Part shown: piece after piece, positions 42,851 through 52,549 of the stretch
How the letters are laid out: each line of letters begins with the position of its first letter
Position numbering within the stretch: position 1 is the first letter of the stretch
NCBI GenBank assembly: GCA_963800505.1
Contig: CAWDBL010000020.1
Location: forward strand, 124,001-188,000
DNA from: Fodinibacter sp963800505
GTDB lineage: Bacteria; Actinomycetota; Actinomycetes; Actinomycetales; Dermatophilaceae
DNA length: 64,000 nucleotides
Direction: 5' to 3'
The notes under the pieces: generated by a model
What the model saw: the letters and a program-made list of their open reading frames with translations, nothing else
The model's database searches: none
What the model was told of the DNA's origin: nothing
Translations under genes and position numbers: made by a program

Positions 42851-43581
42851 CGGGTGGCCCTGAGGTGGTGCACCGCCCGGGCGACCGGTCCGTCGACCAC
42901 GACCTGCCCGGCGTCGAGCACCACCCCCCGAGGGCAGAGCCGCTCCATCAGGTCGAGGTCGTGGCTGACCACGACCAGCGTGCGGCCCTGGGCCGACAGC
43001 TCCTCGATGCGCCGGAGGCACTTGTCGCGGAACGCCTCGTCACCGACGGCGAGGATCTCGTCGACGAGGAAGACGTCGGGGTCGGTGTGCACGGCGACGG
43101 CGAAGGCCAGGCGCAGGAACATGCCCGAGGAGTAGAAGCGCACCTGGGTGTCAAGGAACGGGCCGATGTCGGCGAACCCCACGATGTCGTCGAACCGTGC
43201 CTCGACCTGCTCCGGTCGCATGCCCAGGATCGACGCGTTGAGGTGCACGTTCTCACGGCCGGTGAGGTCGGGGTGGAACCCGGCTCCGACCTCGAGCAGC
43301 CCGGCCAGCCGCCCGGCCACCCTGACCCGGCCGGTGTCCGGTGTCATCACGCCGGCGATGAGCTTGAGCAGGGTCGACTTACCCGAGCCGTTGCGTCCGA
43401 GGAGTGCCACCGACTCGCCGCGGGTGATCTCGAGGTCGAGCGGTGCCAGCGCCACGAAGTCCTCGAAGCGGGCGCGGCCCTGGGTGGTCCAGACGAGCGA
43501 CTCCTTGAGCGAGTGGGTGTGCCGCAGCCGGAAGTGCTTGGAGGCGTTCTCGATCGAGACCGCGGTGTTCTCGGAGACCAC
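42847..43581 (-). CDS. wzt: Polysaccharide ABC exporter, ATP-binding subunit
   Basis: A 244-residue ATPase of the Wzt/TagH/RfbE group. Walker A GRNGSGKST, signature FYSSGMFLRLAFAVAVH, Walker B DVFLVDEILAVGDEAF and the switch His in VVVSHDLDLM. It lacks the C-terminal carbohydrate-binding domain of O9a-type Wzt. The GTG at 43581 lies 5 nt after the permease stop with AGGAG upstream. It powers export of a lipid-linked glycan, here most likely a galactofuran. Confidence 0.9.
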   Translation of the reverse strand: MVSENTAVSIENASKHFRLRHTHSLKESLVWTTQGRARFEDFVALAPLDLEITRGESVALLGRNGSGKSTLLKLIAGVMTPDTGRVRVAGRLAGLLEVGAGFHPDLTGRENVHLNASILGMRPEQVEARFDDIVGFADIGPFLDTQVRFYSSGMFLRLAFAVAVHTDPDVFLVDEILAVGDEAFRDKCLRRIEELSAQGRTLVVVSHDLDLMERLCPRGVVLDAGQVVVDGPVARAVHHLRATR

Positions 43582-43586
43582 CGTGC

Positions 43587-44453
43587 TCAGAGCTCCTGGG
43601 CGAAGCGGCCCGACAGCCGCCGGAACACCCGCGAACCCACCAGGACGAGCACCCCCGCCGTGAGGAACGCCACGGCTGTGTGGGCGGCGAGGTCGGGCGG
43701 CACCTGCGCGAGGTTCTCCGGTGAGGACACCGCCCACGTCCCGCGGTGCACGAGCTCGACCGCCACGGTCACCGGGTTGAGCTGGTACAGGGTGAACCAC
43801 ACCGAGTCCGGCCCGAGCAGGTCGGCAACGAGCTGCCAGGGGTAGAGCACCGGGCTGGTCCACACCAACACCATGAGCACGAGGTCGACGACGTTCTCCA
43901 CGTCGCGGTAGAGCACGTTCAGCGCCGACAGCAGCAGCCCCAGGCCGAGGGCCAGCACGCCGACCAGGGTGAGGCCGGCGACGAGCGCGAGGAGGCCGAC
44001 GGCATCCGGCCACCACCCGGCCAGCGCGCAGCCCGCGAGCAGGACGACGAGCTGCGGCACGAGGTGCACCACCGCGACGCACCCGCTGGCCACCGGGAAC
44101 AGCTCGCGCGGGAGGAAGATCTTGCGCACCAGCTCGCCGTTGGCGACGACCGAGCGAGTCGCGTTCGCCACGGCCTCCGAGAGGGTGGTGACCACCACGA
44201 GCCCACCGAAGAGGTAGACCGCGTAGTCGCTGATCGCGTTCTGGCGCAGGACGAGCCCGAGGGCGACGAAGTAGACGGCGAACTGCACGGCGGGCTTGAC
44301 GTACGACCAGCCCAAGCCGAGCCACGAGGCGCGGTAGCGGACCCGCAGTTCCTTGCGCACCAGCATGGCGAGCAGGTGACGCCGGTCGAGCACCTCGCGC
44401 AGCCCGCCACCGGTGCCCTGCACGACGAGCCCGGCATCGGCGGCCGCGGTCAC
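43587..44453 (-). CDS. wzm: Polysaccharide ABC exporter, permease subunit
   Basis: A 288-residue ABC-2 type permease with six predicted helices. RHLLAMLVRKELRVRYR, SWLGLGWSYVKPAVQF and NVLYRDVENVVDLVLMVLVW are typical of Wzm/TagG. The GTG at 44453 overlaps the GlfT2-like stop (GTGA). With the ATPase downstream it forms a complete exporter. Confidence 0.9.
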   Translation of the reverse strand: MTAAADAGLVVQGTGGGLREVLDRRHLLAMLVRKELRVRYRASWLGLGWSYVKPAVQFAVYFVALGLVLRQNAISDYAVYLFGGLVVVTTLSEAVANATRSVVANGELVRKIFLPRELFPVASGCVAVVHLVPQLVVLLAGCALAGWWPDAVGLLALVAGLTLVGVLALGLGLLLSALNVLYRDVENVVDLVLMVLVWTSPVLYPWQLVADLLGPDSVWFTLYQLNPVTVAVELVHRGTWAVSSPENLAQVPPDLAAHTAVAFLTAGVLVLVGSRVFRRLSGRFAQEL

Positions 44454-46444
44454 GCGTCGACCACCGTGTGGCCGGGTGGGGGGTCCAGGCCCAGCGTGCG
44501 TCGCCACGGGTCCTCCCCGACGAGGGCCGGCAGGGCGCCCCGGTAGGTGGACGAGAGCTCCGGCCAGCGCTGCAGCAGCTCACGGTGCACACGCACGGCA
44601 TCCGCGAGGGCCCGGCCGGTGGCCGAGCGGTCTCGTCGGAGCCAGGCGAGCCCGGTGCCGTCAGCGGTGGCGACCAGTGCGGAGTCCAGCCGCGCGAGGG
44701 TCCACCACCCCGCATCCGGCGAGGCGACCTCCCGCTCCGGGGCGTCGGTGGCACCGGCCGGGAGCTGCCGCGCCTGGTGCAGCACCCCCAGGGCCGCTGC
44801 GCGCAGGGTCGAGAACCGGCTCGCCGGCCGGGCGGTGGACGGGTCCTGCCTGCGGGGGCGCAGGGGACGCACCGGGGCGAAGTCGGCCGGGTCCGGCCGC
44901 ACCGTGGCGTCGGGGTACCCCGCGCGCAGGGTGCGCACCTGTTCGAGCCGGGTGCCGAGCGACTCGTGCAGCTCTGCCGGGCCGGCGAGCACGTCCTCGA
45001 GCGCCTTGAGCCGCAGTGCGGCGGCGGAGTACTGCATGGCCAGCACGTGCTTGACCGAGATGGCCAGGCTCTCGCGGACCAGCCGGCCACCGTGGTGGTA
45101 GCGCGAGTGCAGCAGCCCGGCGACCAGCCGGTTGCGGGCGTGGAAGTAGGCCTGCCAGTCGATGCTGTCGTCCTTGTCGGTCCACGGCACGTGCCAGACT
45201 GCCGCGCCGGGCAGCGACACCGTGGGATGGCCGGCGCGCGCGGCCCGCAGGCCGTACTCGGCGTCGTCCCACTTGATGAAGAACGGCATGGACAGGCCCA
45301 CGTCGCGCAGCACCTCGACCGGGATGAGGCACATCCACCAGCCGGTGTAGTCGGCGGAGAACCGGCGGTGCATCCACGGGGTCGAGCGCAGGTTCCAGCG
45401 GGCCAGGTCGTGGTCGTGCACCGACGGAGCGGCGGGGGACCAGCGGAACTGCCAGGGCCGCACCACCTCGGCGAAGGCGTGCAGGACCGACCTCTCGTGC
45501 ATCGAGAACATGTGTCCGCCGACGATCGTCGGCTGCCGCGTGTGACGTGCGAACGCGACGGCCCGGGCGATCCCCTCGGGCTCGGCCGCGACGTCGTCGT
45601 CGAGCAGCAGCACGTGGTCGGAGCGGCCGGCGTCGAGGGTCTCGAGCATCGCCCGCGAGAACCCGCCAGACCCGCCCAGGTTCGGCTGCCGGATGACGCG
45701 CAGCCGGCCGGCGAGCGCCTCCCGCGCGTCGAGGTAGCCGGGGTCGTCGGCGACGAGCTGCCGACCCTGGTCGACCACCAGGACCGTGTCGAGCACGTCG
45801 TCGAGCTCGCAGGCGCGACCGAGCTGGGTCAGGAGTGCCGCGCACGACGAGGGCCGGTCGAAGGTGGTGATCCCGACCGTGATGCGCGGGGCCGGCGGTC
45901 CGCCGCTGCCGGCGACGCACCACTCGGCGCTGTCGAGGACGAGGGGGTCGGTGCCGGCGACCAGGTCGAACCAGTACCAGCCGCCGTCGACGAAGGACGC
46001 CAGAGGAAGGTCGAGGTGGTGGGTGCTGACCCCGTCGAGCCGGCGGCTGGTGACCCGTGCGACCGCACCGCGCGCCGAGGACCGGTAGACGACAAGGGTG
46101 CCCGGGCCGGTGGTGAGCACCCGCAGGGTGACCTGCTGCACGGGGGTGAACCGCCGCCAGTAGGCCGCCGGGAACGCGTTGAAGTAGGTGGCGAAGGAGG
46201 TGCGGCCGCCCGCGGGGACGCGGTACGAGCGTCGGCTCAGCACCTGGTCGGGGTGCTGGTCCGAGGGCAGCGTCAGGGTGGGGGTGTCCTCGTCGGTCTG
46301 AGGCTCGGGTGTGTGCGCGCCGTCGACGTACAGCGGCAGGACGTCCGGGTCCTCGGCGACGGGCAGCACGACCCGGGCCACGACGTCGAGCACCCGCGCC
46401 ACCGTCTCGACCGGCGGCGTGGGCCGGTGGTCGAGCGTGGTCAT
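44450..46444 (-). CDS. GlfT2-like galactofuranosyltransferase
   Basis: A 664-residue protein with the domain order of mycobacterial GlfT2: an N-terminal beta-sandwich (about 60-185, with YWRRFTPVQQVTLRV), a GT2 GT-A domain (about 190-440) and a helical C-terminal part. GT motifs: TVGITTFDRPSSC, RQPNLGGSGGFSRAM, the metal site LLLDDDVAAEP (about 277), FIKWDDAEYGLRAARAG, and the His in AVWHVPW. GlfT2 polymerises galactofuranose from UDP-Galf onto a lipid-linked acceptor. The ATG overlaps the glf stop (ATGA), directly linking donor synthesis and polymerisation. Confidence 0.87.
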   Translation of the reverse strand: MTTLDHRPTPPVETVARVLDVVARVVLPVAEDPDVLPLYVDGAHTPEPQTDEDTPTLTLPSDQHPDQVLSRRSYRVPAGGRTSFATYFNAFPAAYWRRFTPVQQVTLRVLTTGPGTLVVYRSSARGAVARVTSRRLDGVSTHHLDLPLASFVDGGWYWFDLVAGTDPLVLDSAEWCVAGSGGPPAPRITVGITTFDRPSSCAALLTQLGRACELDDVLDTVLVVDQGRQLVADDPGYLDAREALAGRLRVIRQPNLGGSGGFSRAMLETLDAGRSDHVLLLDDDVAAEPEGIARAVAFARHTRQPTIVGGHMFSMHERSVLHAFAEVVRPWQFRWSPAAPSVHDHDLARWNLRSTPWMHRRFSADYTGWWMCLIPVEVLRDVGLSMPFFIKWDDAEYGLRAARAGHPTVSLPGAAVWHVPWTDKDDSIDWQAYFHARNRLVAGLLHSRYHHGGRLVRESLAISVKHVLAMQYSAAALRLKALEDVLAGPAELHESLGTRLEQVRTLRAGYPDATVRPDPADFAPVRPLRPRRQDPSTARPASRFSTLRAAALGVLHQARQLPAGATDAPEREVASPDAGWWTLARLDSALVATADGTGLAWLRRDRSATGRALADAVRVHRELLQRWPELSSTYRGALPALVGEDPWRRTLGLDPPPGHTVVDA

Positions 46445-47622
46445 CGCGCCCCTGCCCGGGAGCCGCGCTGGTCCGTGGCCAGAACGGCGTCGAGCCCGTT
46501 GTCGACGAACCCGAGCGCCGCGGCGATGGCCATGTGCATGTCGAGGTACTGGTAGGTGCCGAGCCGGCCGCCGAAGGCGACGCCCAGGCCGGCCTCGAGT
46601 CGGACGAGCTCGCGGTAGGCGCCGAGCCGGGTGCGGTCGACCGGGGCGTTGACCGGGTAGTAGGGCTCGTCCCGCTGGCCGGCGAAGCGGCTGCGCTCGC
46701 GCACCACGACCGTGCGGTCGGCCGGGTAGTCGCGCTCGGGGTGGAAGTGGCGGAACTCCAGCACCCGGGTGTGGGGCTCGTCCTCGTCGGCCAGGTTCAG
46801 CACGGCCGTGCCCTGGTGGTCGCCGGTGTCGAGCACCTCCTGCTCGAAGTCCAGGGTGCGCCACTGGAGCCAGCCGTGCGCTCCGTCGAAGTAGCGGTCG
46901 ACCGGGCCGGTGTACACGACGGGGACGCGCCCGACGACGTTCCCCCGCGAGTACGGGTCGGCGTCGTCGAGGAAGTCGGTCTGCAGGCGCACCTGGATGC
47001 GGGGGTGGTCGGCCATCCGGGTCAGCCAGGCGGCGTAGCCGTCGACGGGCAGCCCTTCCCAACGGTCGCTGAAGTAGCGGTTGTCGTAGGTGTAGCGCAC
47101 CGGCAGCCGGGAGATGACCTCGGCGGGCAGCTCGGTGGGGTCGGTCTGCCACTGCTTGGCCGTGTAGCCGTGCACGAAGGCCTCGTACAGCGGCCGCCCG
47201 ATGAGCGACACGGCCTTCTCCTCGAGGTTCGCCGGAGTGCCGGTCACCTCCGCGGCCTGCCGGGACACGAGGGCCCGCGCCTGGGCAGGGCTCATCGAAG
47301 ACCGGAAGAACTGGTTGATCGTGCCGAGGTTGATCGGCATCGGGTACACCTCGCCCCGGTGCACCGTCCAGACCCGGTGGACGTAGTCGGTGAAGGCGGT
47401 GAACCGGTTGACGTAGTGCCACACCCGCTCGTTGCTGGTGTGGAACAGGTGGGCCCCGTAGCGGTGCACCTCGATCCCCGTGATCGGCTCCACCTCGCTC
47501 CAGGCGTTGCCGCCGATGTGGTCGCGGCGGTCGAGCAGCAGCACGTCGAGGCCTCGGGCGGCGGCGCGCTCGGCAACGGTGAGGCCGTAGAGCCCCGCTC
47601 CCACGACAACGAGGTCTGCCAT
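46441..47622 (-). CDS. glf: UDP-galactopyranose mutase
   Basis: A 393-residue flavoenzyme that interconverts UDP-Galp and UDP-Galf. FAD motif LVVVGAGLYGLTVAERAA, then DRRDHIGGNAW, HRYGAHLFHTSNERVW, FVHGYTAKQWQTDP and C-terminal LGTYQYLDMHMAIAAAL. The ATG at 47622 shares one base with the stop of the GT2 gene upstream. The set GT2, glf, GlfT2-like, wzm, wzt and DUF6541 is one co-directional operon. Confidence 0.95.
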   Translation of the reverse strand: MADLVVVGAGLYGLTVAERAAARGLDVLLLDRRDHIGGNAWSEVEPITGIEVHRYGAHLFHTSNERVWHYVNRFTAFTDYVHRVWTVHRGEVYPMPINLGTINQFFRSSMSPAQARALVSRQAAEVTGTPANLEEKAVSLIGRPLYEAFVHGYTAKQWQTDPTELPAEVISRLPVRYTYDNRYFSDRWEGLPVDGYAAWLTRMADHPRIQVRLQTDFLDDADPYSRGNVVGRVPVVYTGPVDRYFDGAHGWLQWRTLDFEQEVLDTGDHQGTAVLNLADEDEPHTRVLEFRHFHPERDYPADRTVVVRERSRFAGQRDEPYYPVNAPVDRTRLGAYRELVRLEAGLGVAFGGRLGTYQYLDMHMAIAAALGFVDNGLDAVLATDQRGSRAGAR

Positions 47623-48596
47623 CAGGAGACCTCGGGCTCCGGCGCGGTGGCTGCCGGCCGTACGCCAGGTTCGGGAGCCACCGCCCGCAGGGGTGTCGGG
47701 CCGCGCTGGGCGGAGGGGTGGCGGTGCCAGGCGGGGGTCACCGGCAGGTCGAGGCGTGCCCCGGCTGGCGAGGGGGCGACGGTGAACGTGCGGCGGTAGG
47801 CGCTGCGGCGCATCGCGGTTGGCACCAGCCGGTAGCCACCGCGCACGACCGAGTTGCGCAGGCCCTGGCCGGCCGTGGTGAATCCCTCCGAGCGGAGCCG
47901 TCGCTGCAGCCGCAGCTCCGAGCGCAGCTGTCGCACACCGCCCTTGCGCTCGTAGGCGCCGGCATCGACGCGGTAGCGGACGAGGGGGTCGGGCAGGTTG
48001 GCGACCCGCGCACCGTTGGCGATCATCCGGGTGAACACCCAGTAGTCCTCCATGTACCGCAGCTCGCGGTAGCCGCCGGCCGAGAGGACCGCAGTGCGCC
48101 GGTAGACGACCGTGGGGTGGTTGAACGGGTTGCGCCAGCGGGCGGTTCGCGCGATCTCGTCTTGGTCCGTTGGGGGAATCCGGAGGACCCCGGCGCTCTC
48201 GCGCCCGTCGCCCTCGAACTCCAGGATCGCCGCACCGACCAGGTCGGCGCCGTCCTCGATGACCGGCAGCTGGAGCAGGAACCGGTGCGGCAGGCTCACG
48301 TCATCGGCGTCCATTCGCGCGACGACGTCGTACGAGCACGCGGCCAGCCCACACTGCAGGGCCTGCGCCAGGCCCACGTTGTGCGACAGCCGAAGTCGAC
48401 GTACCGGCACAGGCGAGTCGGACTCGAGACGTTCCAGCACCGACGCCAGCTGAGGGCCGACATGGCCGTCCTGGACCACGACGACCTCGGTGGGCTTGCG
48501 CAGCTGCTCGTGCACGCTGCTTCGGAAGGCGGTGTCGAGGTGGCGGGGGTCGTCGCCGCGGTAGACGGGCAGCAGGAGAGAGAACGGTGTGCTCAC
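47622..48596 (-). CDS. GT2 family glycosyltransferase
   Basis: A 324-residue GT-A enzyme: FSLLLPVYRGDDPRHLDTA, LSHNVGLAQALQCGL, then the DxD-like metal site VVARMDADDVSLPHR, and GGYRELRYMEDYWVFTRM. This resembles capsule glycosyltransferases. The Pro/Ala-rich C-terminal 50 residues are probably disordered. It starts with GTG at 48596 and heads the glf operon. The acceptor is unknown. Confidence 0.87.
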   Translation of the reverse strand: MSTPFSLLLPVYRGDDPRHLDTAFRSSVHEQLRKPTEVVVVQDGHVGPQLASVLERLESDSPVPVRRLRLSHNVGLAQALQCGLAACSYDVVARMDADDVSLPHRFLLQLPVIEDGADLVGAAILEFEGDGRESAGVLRIPPTDQDEIARTARWRNPFNHPTVVYRRTAVLSAGGYRELRYMEDYWVFTRMIANGARVANLPDPLVRYRVDAGAYERKGGVRQLRSELRLQRRLRSEGFTTAGQGLRNSVVRGGYRLVPTAMRRSAYRRTFTVAPSPAGARLDLPVTPAWHRHPSAQRGPTPLRAVAPEPGVRPAATAPEPEVS

Positions 48597-48765
48597 GTCG
48601 CCGACGCTAGGGAGCCCGAACGACCGGACGGTGAACGCGCCACGACCGGATCATGACGGCCTCGTGAGCCGCCGGCGGCGTCCGTGCCGACCCGACATCA
48701 CAACGCCCCCGGAGGTTCACTCGAGGGATGCCGCCGCGCCCGCGCAGGCTCCTAACGTCGGCGAC

Positions 48766-49659
48766 GTGAACTCCAGCCAGTCCCTCGTCGTGTGCGTCAT
48801 CGTGACCCACCAGCGCCCCGAGAGCCTGCGCGACTGCCTGCGCGCGATCGCGGGCCAGTCGCGTCCCCTCGACCACGTCGTCGTCGTCGACAACAGCCCG
48901 GACGAGGCCGCCCGCCAGGCGTTGGAGGAGTGCGGTCTGCCCCACACCTACCTGCCCTCGCGCACCAACCTGGGCGGTGCCGGGGGCTTCGCGCTGGGCA
49001 TCCTCACCGCCAGATCGCTGGGCGCGGACTGGGTGTGGCTGGCCGACGACGACGGCCGGCCCGGTGGTGAGCGCACCCTGGCCACACTCCTGCGCTGCGC
49101 GGAGGACAAGACGCTCGACGCCGTCGCACCGCTGGTGCTCGACCTCGACGACCTCGACCGGCTCGCCTTCCCCCTGCGACAGGGGATGGGGTGGGCGCGC
49201 AGCAGGTCGGACCTGGGGGCCGTCCGGTTCGTGTGGGGGGTCGCGCAGCTGTTCAACGGGACACTGCTGTCCTCCCGTGCGCTGGACACGGTCGGCGTGC
49301 CGGACCCGCGACTGTTCGTGCGCGGAGACGAGGTGGAGGTGCATCGCCGGATGGTGCGCTCGGGCCTGCGGTTCGGCACCTGCACGCTCGCGTCGTACCG
49401 GCACCCCTCGGGGACAAGAGACTATCGACCGATCCTCGGGGGGCGGGTGCCGGTCTACGTGCCGGTCGAGCGGGCCCGTGCTGCGATCGCGTACCGCAAC
49501 CAGGGCTACCTGACCAGCCAGCCCGGGCTGCGCTGGCGGCGATGGCCCGACGAGGCCCGGTACGCCTGGTACTACCTGGCGCAGCAGCGCGACCTCGCCG
49601 GGTGGCGGGGCTGGCTCGAGCAGTCCTCGCGTGGGCGACGGGAGCAGTTCAGCGCCTGA
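48766..49659 (+). CDS. GlfT1-like GT2 glycosyltransferase
   Basis: A 297-residue GT2 protein: VVCVIVTHQRPESLRDCLRA, PSRTNLGGAGGFALGI and the metal site WVWLADDDGRPGG. These resemble GlfT1 (Rv3782), which adds the first galactofuranoses to the linker. VRGDEVEVHRRMVRSG is the acid/base region. The GTG at 48766 lies 7 nt after TAACGT (48753-48758), so the mRNA should be leaderless. It diverges from the glf operon. Its 3' end overlaps the convergent acyltransferase gene by 11 bp. Confidence 0.82.
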   Translation: MNSSQSLVVCVIVTHQRPESLRDCLRAIAGQSRPLDHVVVVDNSPDEAARQALEECGLPHTYLPSRTNLGGAGGFALGILTARSLGADWVWLADDDGRPGGERTLATLLRCAEDKTLDAVAPLVLDLDDLDRLAFPLRQGMGWARSRSDLGAVRFVWGVAQLFNGTLLSSRALDTVGVPDPRLFVRGDEVEVHRRMVRSGLRFGTCTLASYRHPSGTRDYRPILGGRVPVYVPVERARAAIAYRNQGYLTSQPGLRWRRWPDEARYAWYYLAQQRDLAGWRGWLEQSSRGRREQFSA

Positions 49660-51727
49660 CCGCGGACGCGTGCCCGGCCTCCCCGGCCGTCGTCGAGCCG
49701 GGCCACGCCCCAGCGGCACGCAACCGCTCGCCGAACGCGGGTGCCAGCGTCGCGGCATACGAGCGGGTCAGGTGGTTGTCGTCGAGGTAGACCCACACGT
49801 TCCCGATGGCGGGCACGCACTGGCCACCCGGACAGATCAAGTCGGTCAGGTCGATCGAGGTGAACCCGCGGATGCCGGTGAGAGCATCGGTCGGGTTGGT
49901 CGCGGCGAGCTTGACCGCCGCGGGGCTGGAGCACGCCTGGTCGCCACGTTCGAGCACGCACGCGACGACACCGCTGGCGAACCTCGGGTTGTCGCGCAGG
50001 CCGACGACAGGGATGCCGTGTGCGGTCACGCTCCGGACGGCGGCCTCGTACCCCGTGACGACGCCCTCCGCTGGGGTGCTCCGATGGGCCGCGGTGGACA
50101 CTGTGACGAGGAGGTCGACCGGGTGGCTGCCGAGGTAGTCCATCGCCTCGCGGTTGAAGGCGGCGCAGTCACCGCTCCTTGACGCGGGGTCCCCGAAGGA
50201 GCACGCCCCCTTGAGCAGGGCGACCAGCCGCCAGTGGTGCTGCTCGGCCAGGGGCTGGAGGGTGGCGAGCCACTGCTCGGCGTGCGAGTCACCGATGACG
50301 GCCACCGTGGCCGTGGGAGCCGCGCTCGGTTCGAACTGACCACAGGCCGTGGTGAGTTCGGCGTCGGCCCATTGGCCGGTGCACCGGGAGGGGAGTGAGG
50401 CGAACTCGGCACGCAGCGCGGTCGCAGCGGGCAGCCGGTCCTCCATCTGCACCGGCGCGGCCACGGCGTCACCGGTCAGCGACCGTGCACCGGGGTATCC
50501 CTGCACGACGGAACCCGCGGAGAGCACCGCGCCCCGCTGAGCACGGGCGTCGAGCCCGGCGACGGCCACCCCGGAGCCGGCGACCACCACGGCCGCTGTG
50601 CCCAGCACCAGTGCGGCCGAACGCCAGGGCGCCACCTGCACCCAGGGCAGCGCCCGCACGGGTCCCTCCACGGCGCGGGACAGCACCCACGCCAGGCCGA
50701 GCGACACAGTGACGACGACCGCGCCGTCGACGACTCCGGCGCGTGGCTTCCCCGAGGTGGCCAGCCACATGACGAGCACGGGCCAGTGCACCAGGTACAG
50801 GGCGTAGGAGATCCCTCCGACCGCCACCAGGGGTCGTGTGCCCAGCGCCCGGCCGACGCCCCACCTGCCGGTGCTGCTTCCGGCCAGGACGACCGCGGCG
50901 GCACTCGTCAAGGGCCACAGTGCGGCCCAGCCGGGGAAGGACCGGGTGACGTCGAGCACCATGCCGCACGTGAGCAGTCCCAACACCCCCACCCATCCGA
51001 GTGGCGTCGCGACGGTGGTGGGCAGGCGCACCCGGGTGACCGCCAGCGCCAGCAAGCCGCCGAGGGCGAACTCCCACAATCGCGCCCCACCGTCGAAGTA
51101 CGCGAAGGCCTGCCGCGTTGCGGTGGCCTGCACGGAGTAGGCGAACGACACCAGCGCGACGGCGCCGAGCCCGCACCACAGGGCACCGCGCACCGACGGC
51201 CGACGGCCGACCCGACGGGCGAGCAGGGCCAGCAGCACCAGGAGCACCGGCCAGACGAGGAAGACCTGGCCCTGCAGCGAGAGAGACCACATGTGCTGCA
51301 ACGGACTCGCGGAGCCCTTGTCGGCGGCGTAGTAGTCGACCGAGCGTTGGGCGAGCACCCAGTTCTCGACGTAGCCCATCGACCCGGCCGCGTCGACCAG
51401 GAGACCGCGCCAGCGGGTCTGGGGCAGCAGGAGCAGCCCGGCGGCCACCGTCGACGCGACGACGACGGCCGCGGTCGGCAGCAGTCGTTGGAACACCTTG
51501 AGCCACTGGCGGGGCAGGTCGATGCGTTCGCCCCGCTCCAGGCGCCGCACGATGCCGCCGGTGAGGAAGAACGCCGACAGGAACAAGAAGACGTCGACGC
51601 CCCCGGAGACCCGCCCGAGCCACACGTGGTAGGTCACCACGAGCAGGACGGCCAGAGCGCGCAGGCCCTCGATGTCCCGACGAAGGGCCGGGCGAGGGGA
51701 CGAGGGCGACGGCACGTGGGGGAGCAC
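49649..51727 (-). CDS. Acyltransferase-3 / SGNH fusion (OafA/YrhL-like)
   Basis: About 692 residues. The N-terminal half has ten or so membrane helices with the acyltransferase-3 marks RRDIEGLRALAVLLVVTYH and GGVDVFLFLSAFFLTG, plus YALYLVHWPVLV. The C-terminal half (about 430-690) is an extracytoplasmic SGNH-like domain with AVIGDSHAEQWLATL (catalytic Ser) and a late WVYLDDNHLTRSYA (Asp/His). Such fusions O-acetylate surface polysaccharides. The start is uncertain: GTG at 51727 is used, with other in-frame GTG/ATG codons up to 51789. Confidence 0.85.
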   Translation of the reverse strand: MLPHVPSPSSPRPALRRDIEGLRALAVLLVVTYHVWLGRVSGGVDVFLFLSAFFLTGGIVRRLERGERIDLPRQWLKVFQRLLPTAAVVVASTVAAGLLLLPQTRWRGLLVDAAGSMGYVENWVLAQRSVDYYAADKGSASPLQHMWSLSLQGQVFLVWPVLLVLLALLARRVGRRPSVRGALWCGLGAVALVSFAYSVQATATRQAFAYFDGGARLWEFALGGLLALAVTRVRLPTTVATPLGWVGVLGLLTCGMVLDVTRSFPGWAALWPLTSAAAVVLAGSSTGRWGVGRALGTRPLVAVGGISYALYLVHWPVLVMWLATSGKPRAGVVDGAVVVTVSLGLAWVLSRAVEGPVRALPWVQVAPWRSAALVLGTAAVVVAGSGVAVAGLDARAQRGAVLSAGSVVQGYPGARSLTGDAVAAPVQMEDRLPAATALRAEFASLPSRCTGQWADAELTTACGQFEPSAAPTATVAVIGDSHAEQWLATLQPLAEQHHWRLVALLKGACSFGDPASRSGDCAAFNREAMDYLGSHPVDLLVTVSTAAHRSTPAEGVVTGYEAAVRSVTAHGIPVVGLRDNPRFASGVVACVLERGDQACSSPAAVKLAATNPTDALTGIRGFTSIDLTDLICPGGQCVPAIGNVWVYLDDNHLTRSYAATLAPAFGERLRAAGAWPGSTTAGEAGHASAVRR

Positions 51728-51881
51728 ACGGCATTCAGATGTCTCGAAGTTGGCCACGGTGTGACGTGTCCGTGACCGCTCGCCGACCATCCAACAACCG
51801 CGCACGACGGTCCGACCGGGACCACGCCGTGTCAGCGTCCGACCTCGCAGCGTCACTGATCACCGGGTCGAGCAAGCGCTG

Positions 51882-52298
51882 GTGACACAGCTGCAGCGCA
51901 GCCGAGGCGGCGGCGGAGGCAGGGTGGCCGGAGCGGACGGCGGCGCTGGTCGCGCACCACTCGGAAGCGCGGTTCATGGCCGGGCCACGGGGCCTGCTCG
52001 AAGACCTCGAACCCACCTCCTGCTCGCTGCGGCGCGCGTCGACCTGGCGCTCCTGAGCATCGGGGCCAACACTCATCTCGCGTTCCCGCACAGGGGTGTT
52101 GAGCGAGCAGACCCGGACGGCGTCAACTGGCTGGCGTCGCGGCATCCACGTCGCTCCGCCGCCGACCTCGAGGCAGCGCTGCACGCGTGCGCCGAACTCA
52201 CCGACCCGGTCGTCGAGGGCGCGGACCGGCTGTTGCTGGCCACGCGGGGAGGCCCGGAGCGGGCTGAACGGGCCTGGGAACGGCGCCGGGTGAAGTGA
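51882..52298 (+). other. Uncertain 138-codon open frame in a gene-poor stretch
   Basis: From 51728 to 52549 I find no recognisable gene. One plus-strand frame (51882-52298) becomes helical and protein-like in its second half (SAADLEAALHACAELTDPVV, then GADRLLLATRGG), but its first half is Gly/Arg-rich and looks non-coding. It could be a short real gene, a remnant or chance in GC-rich DNA. No strong promoter or ribosome binding site is seen. Confidence 0.25.
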
Positions 52299-52549
52299 CG
52301 ACCAACGACCGGTGAACTTCCGGCGAGAGACCTTGTGGTGCACACGGACTCTTGGGAGCCTCGCTGCAACGGGCGTGTGCTGCTCGTCCTGGGCCGAGGT
52401 GGCCCCCTGCTGCGTCCACAACTCAGCGCGGGGGCCACCTCTTCCTCCATGCCCTCACCACGACCTCTGGTGCGTCGGCGGGGACCGTCGGGTGGCAGTG
52501 GGCGCACCCTGCCGTTGCGCCGCGGTGGCGTGTGCCGGATGCTGGGGTG

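Noticed and set aside
41555..43135. Long plus-strand frame opposite the DUF6541 and Wzt genes
   Set aside because: Low-complexity translation antisense to strongly recognisable proteins; a product of GC-rich codon bias.
48600..48765. Single GTGAAC site near 48631 as a fourth PHO box
   Set aside because: The adjacent 11-bp partner does not match the unit.
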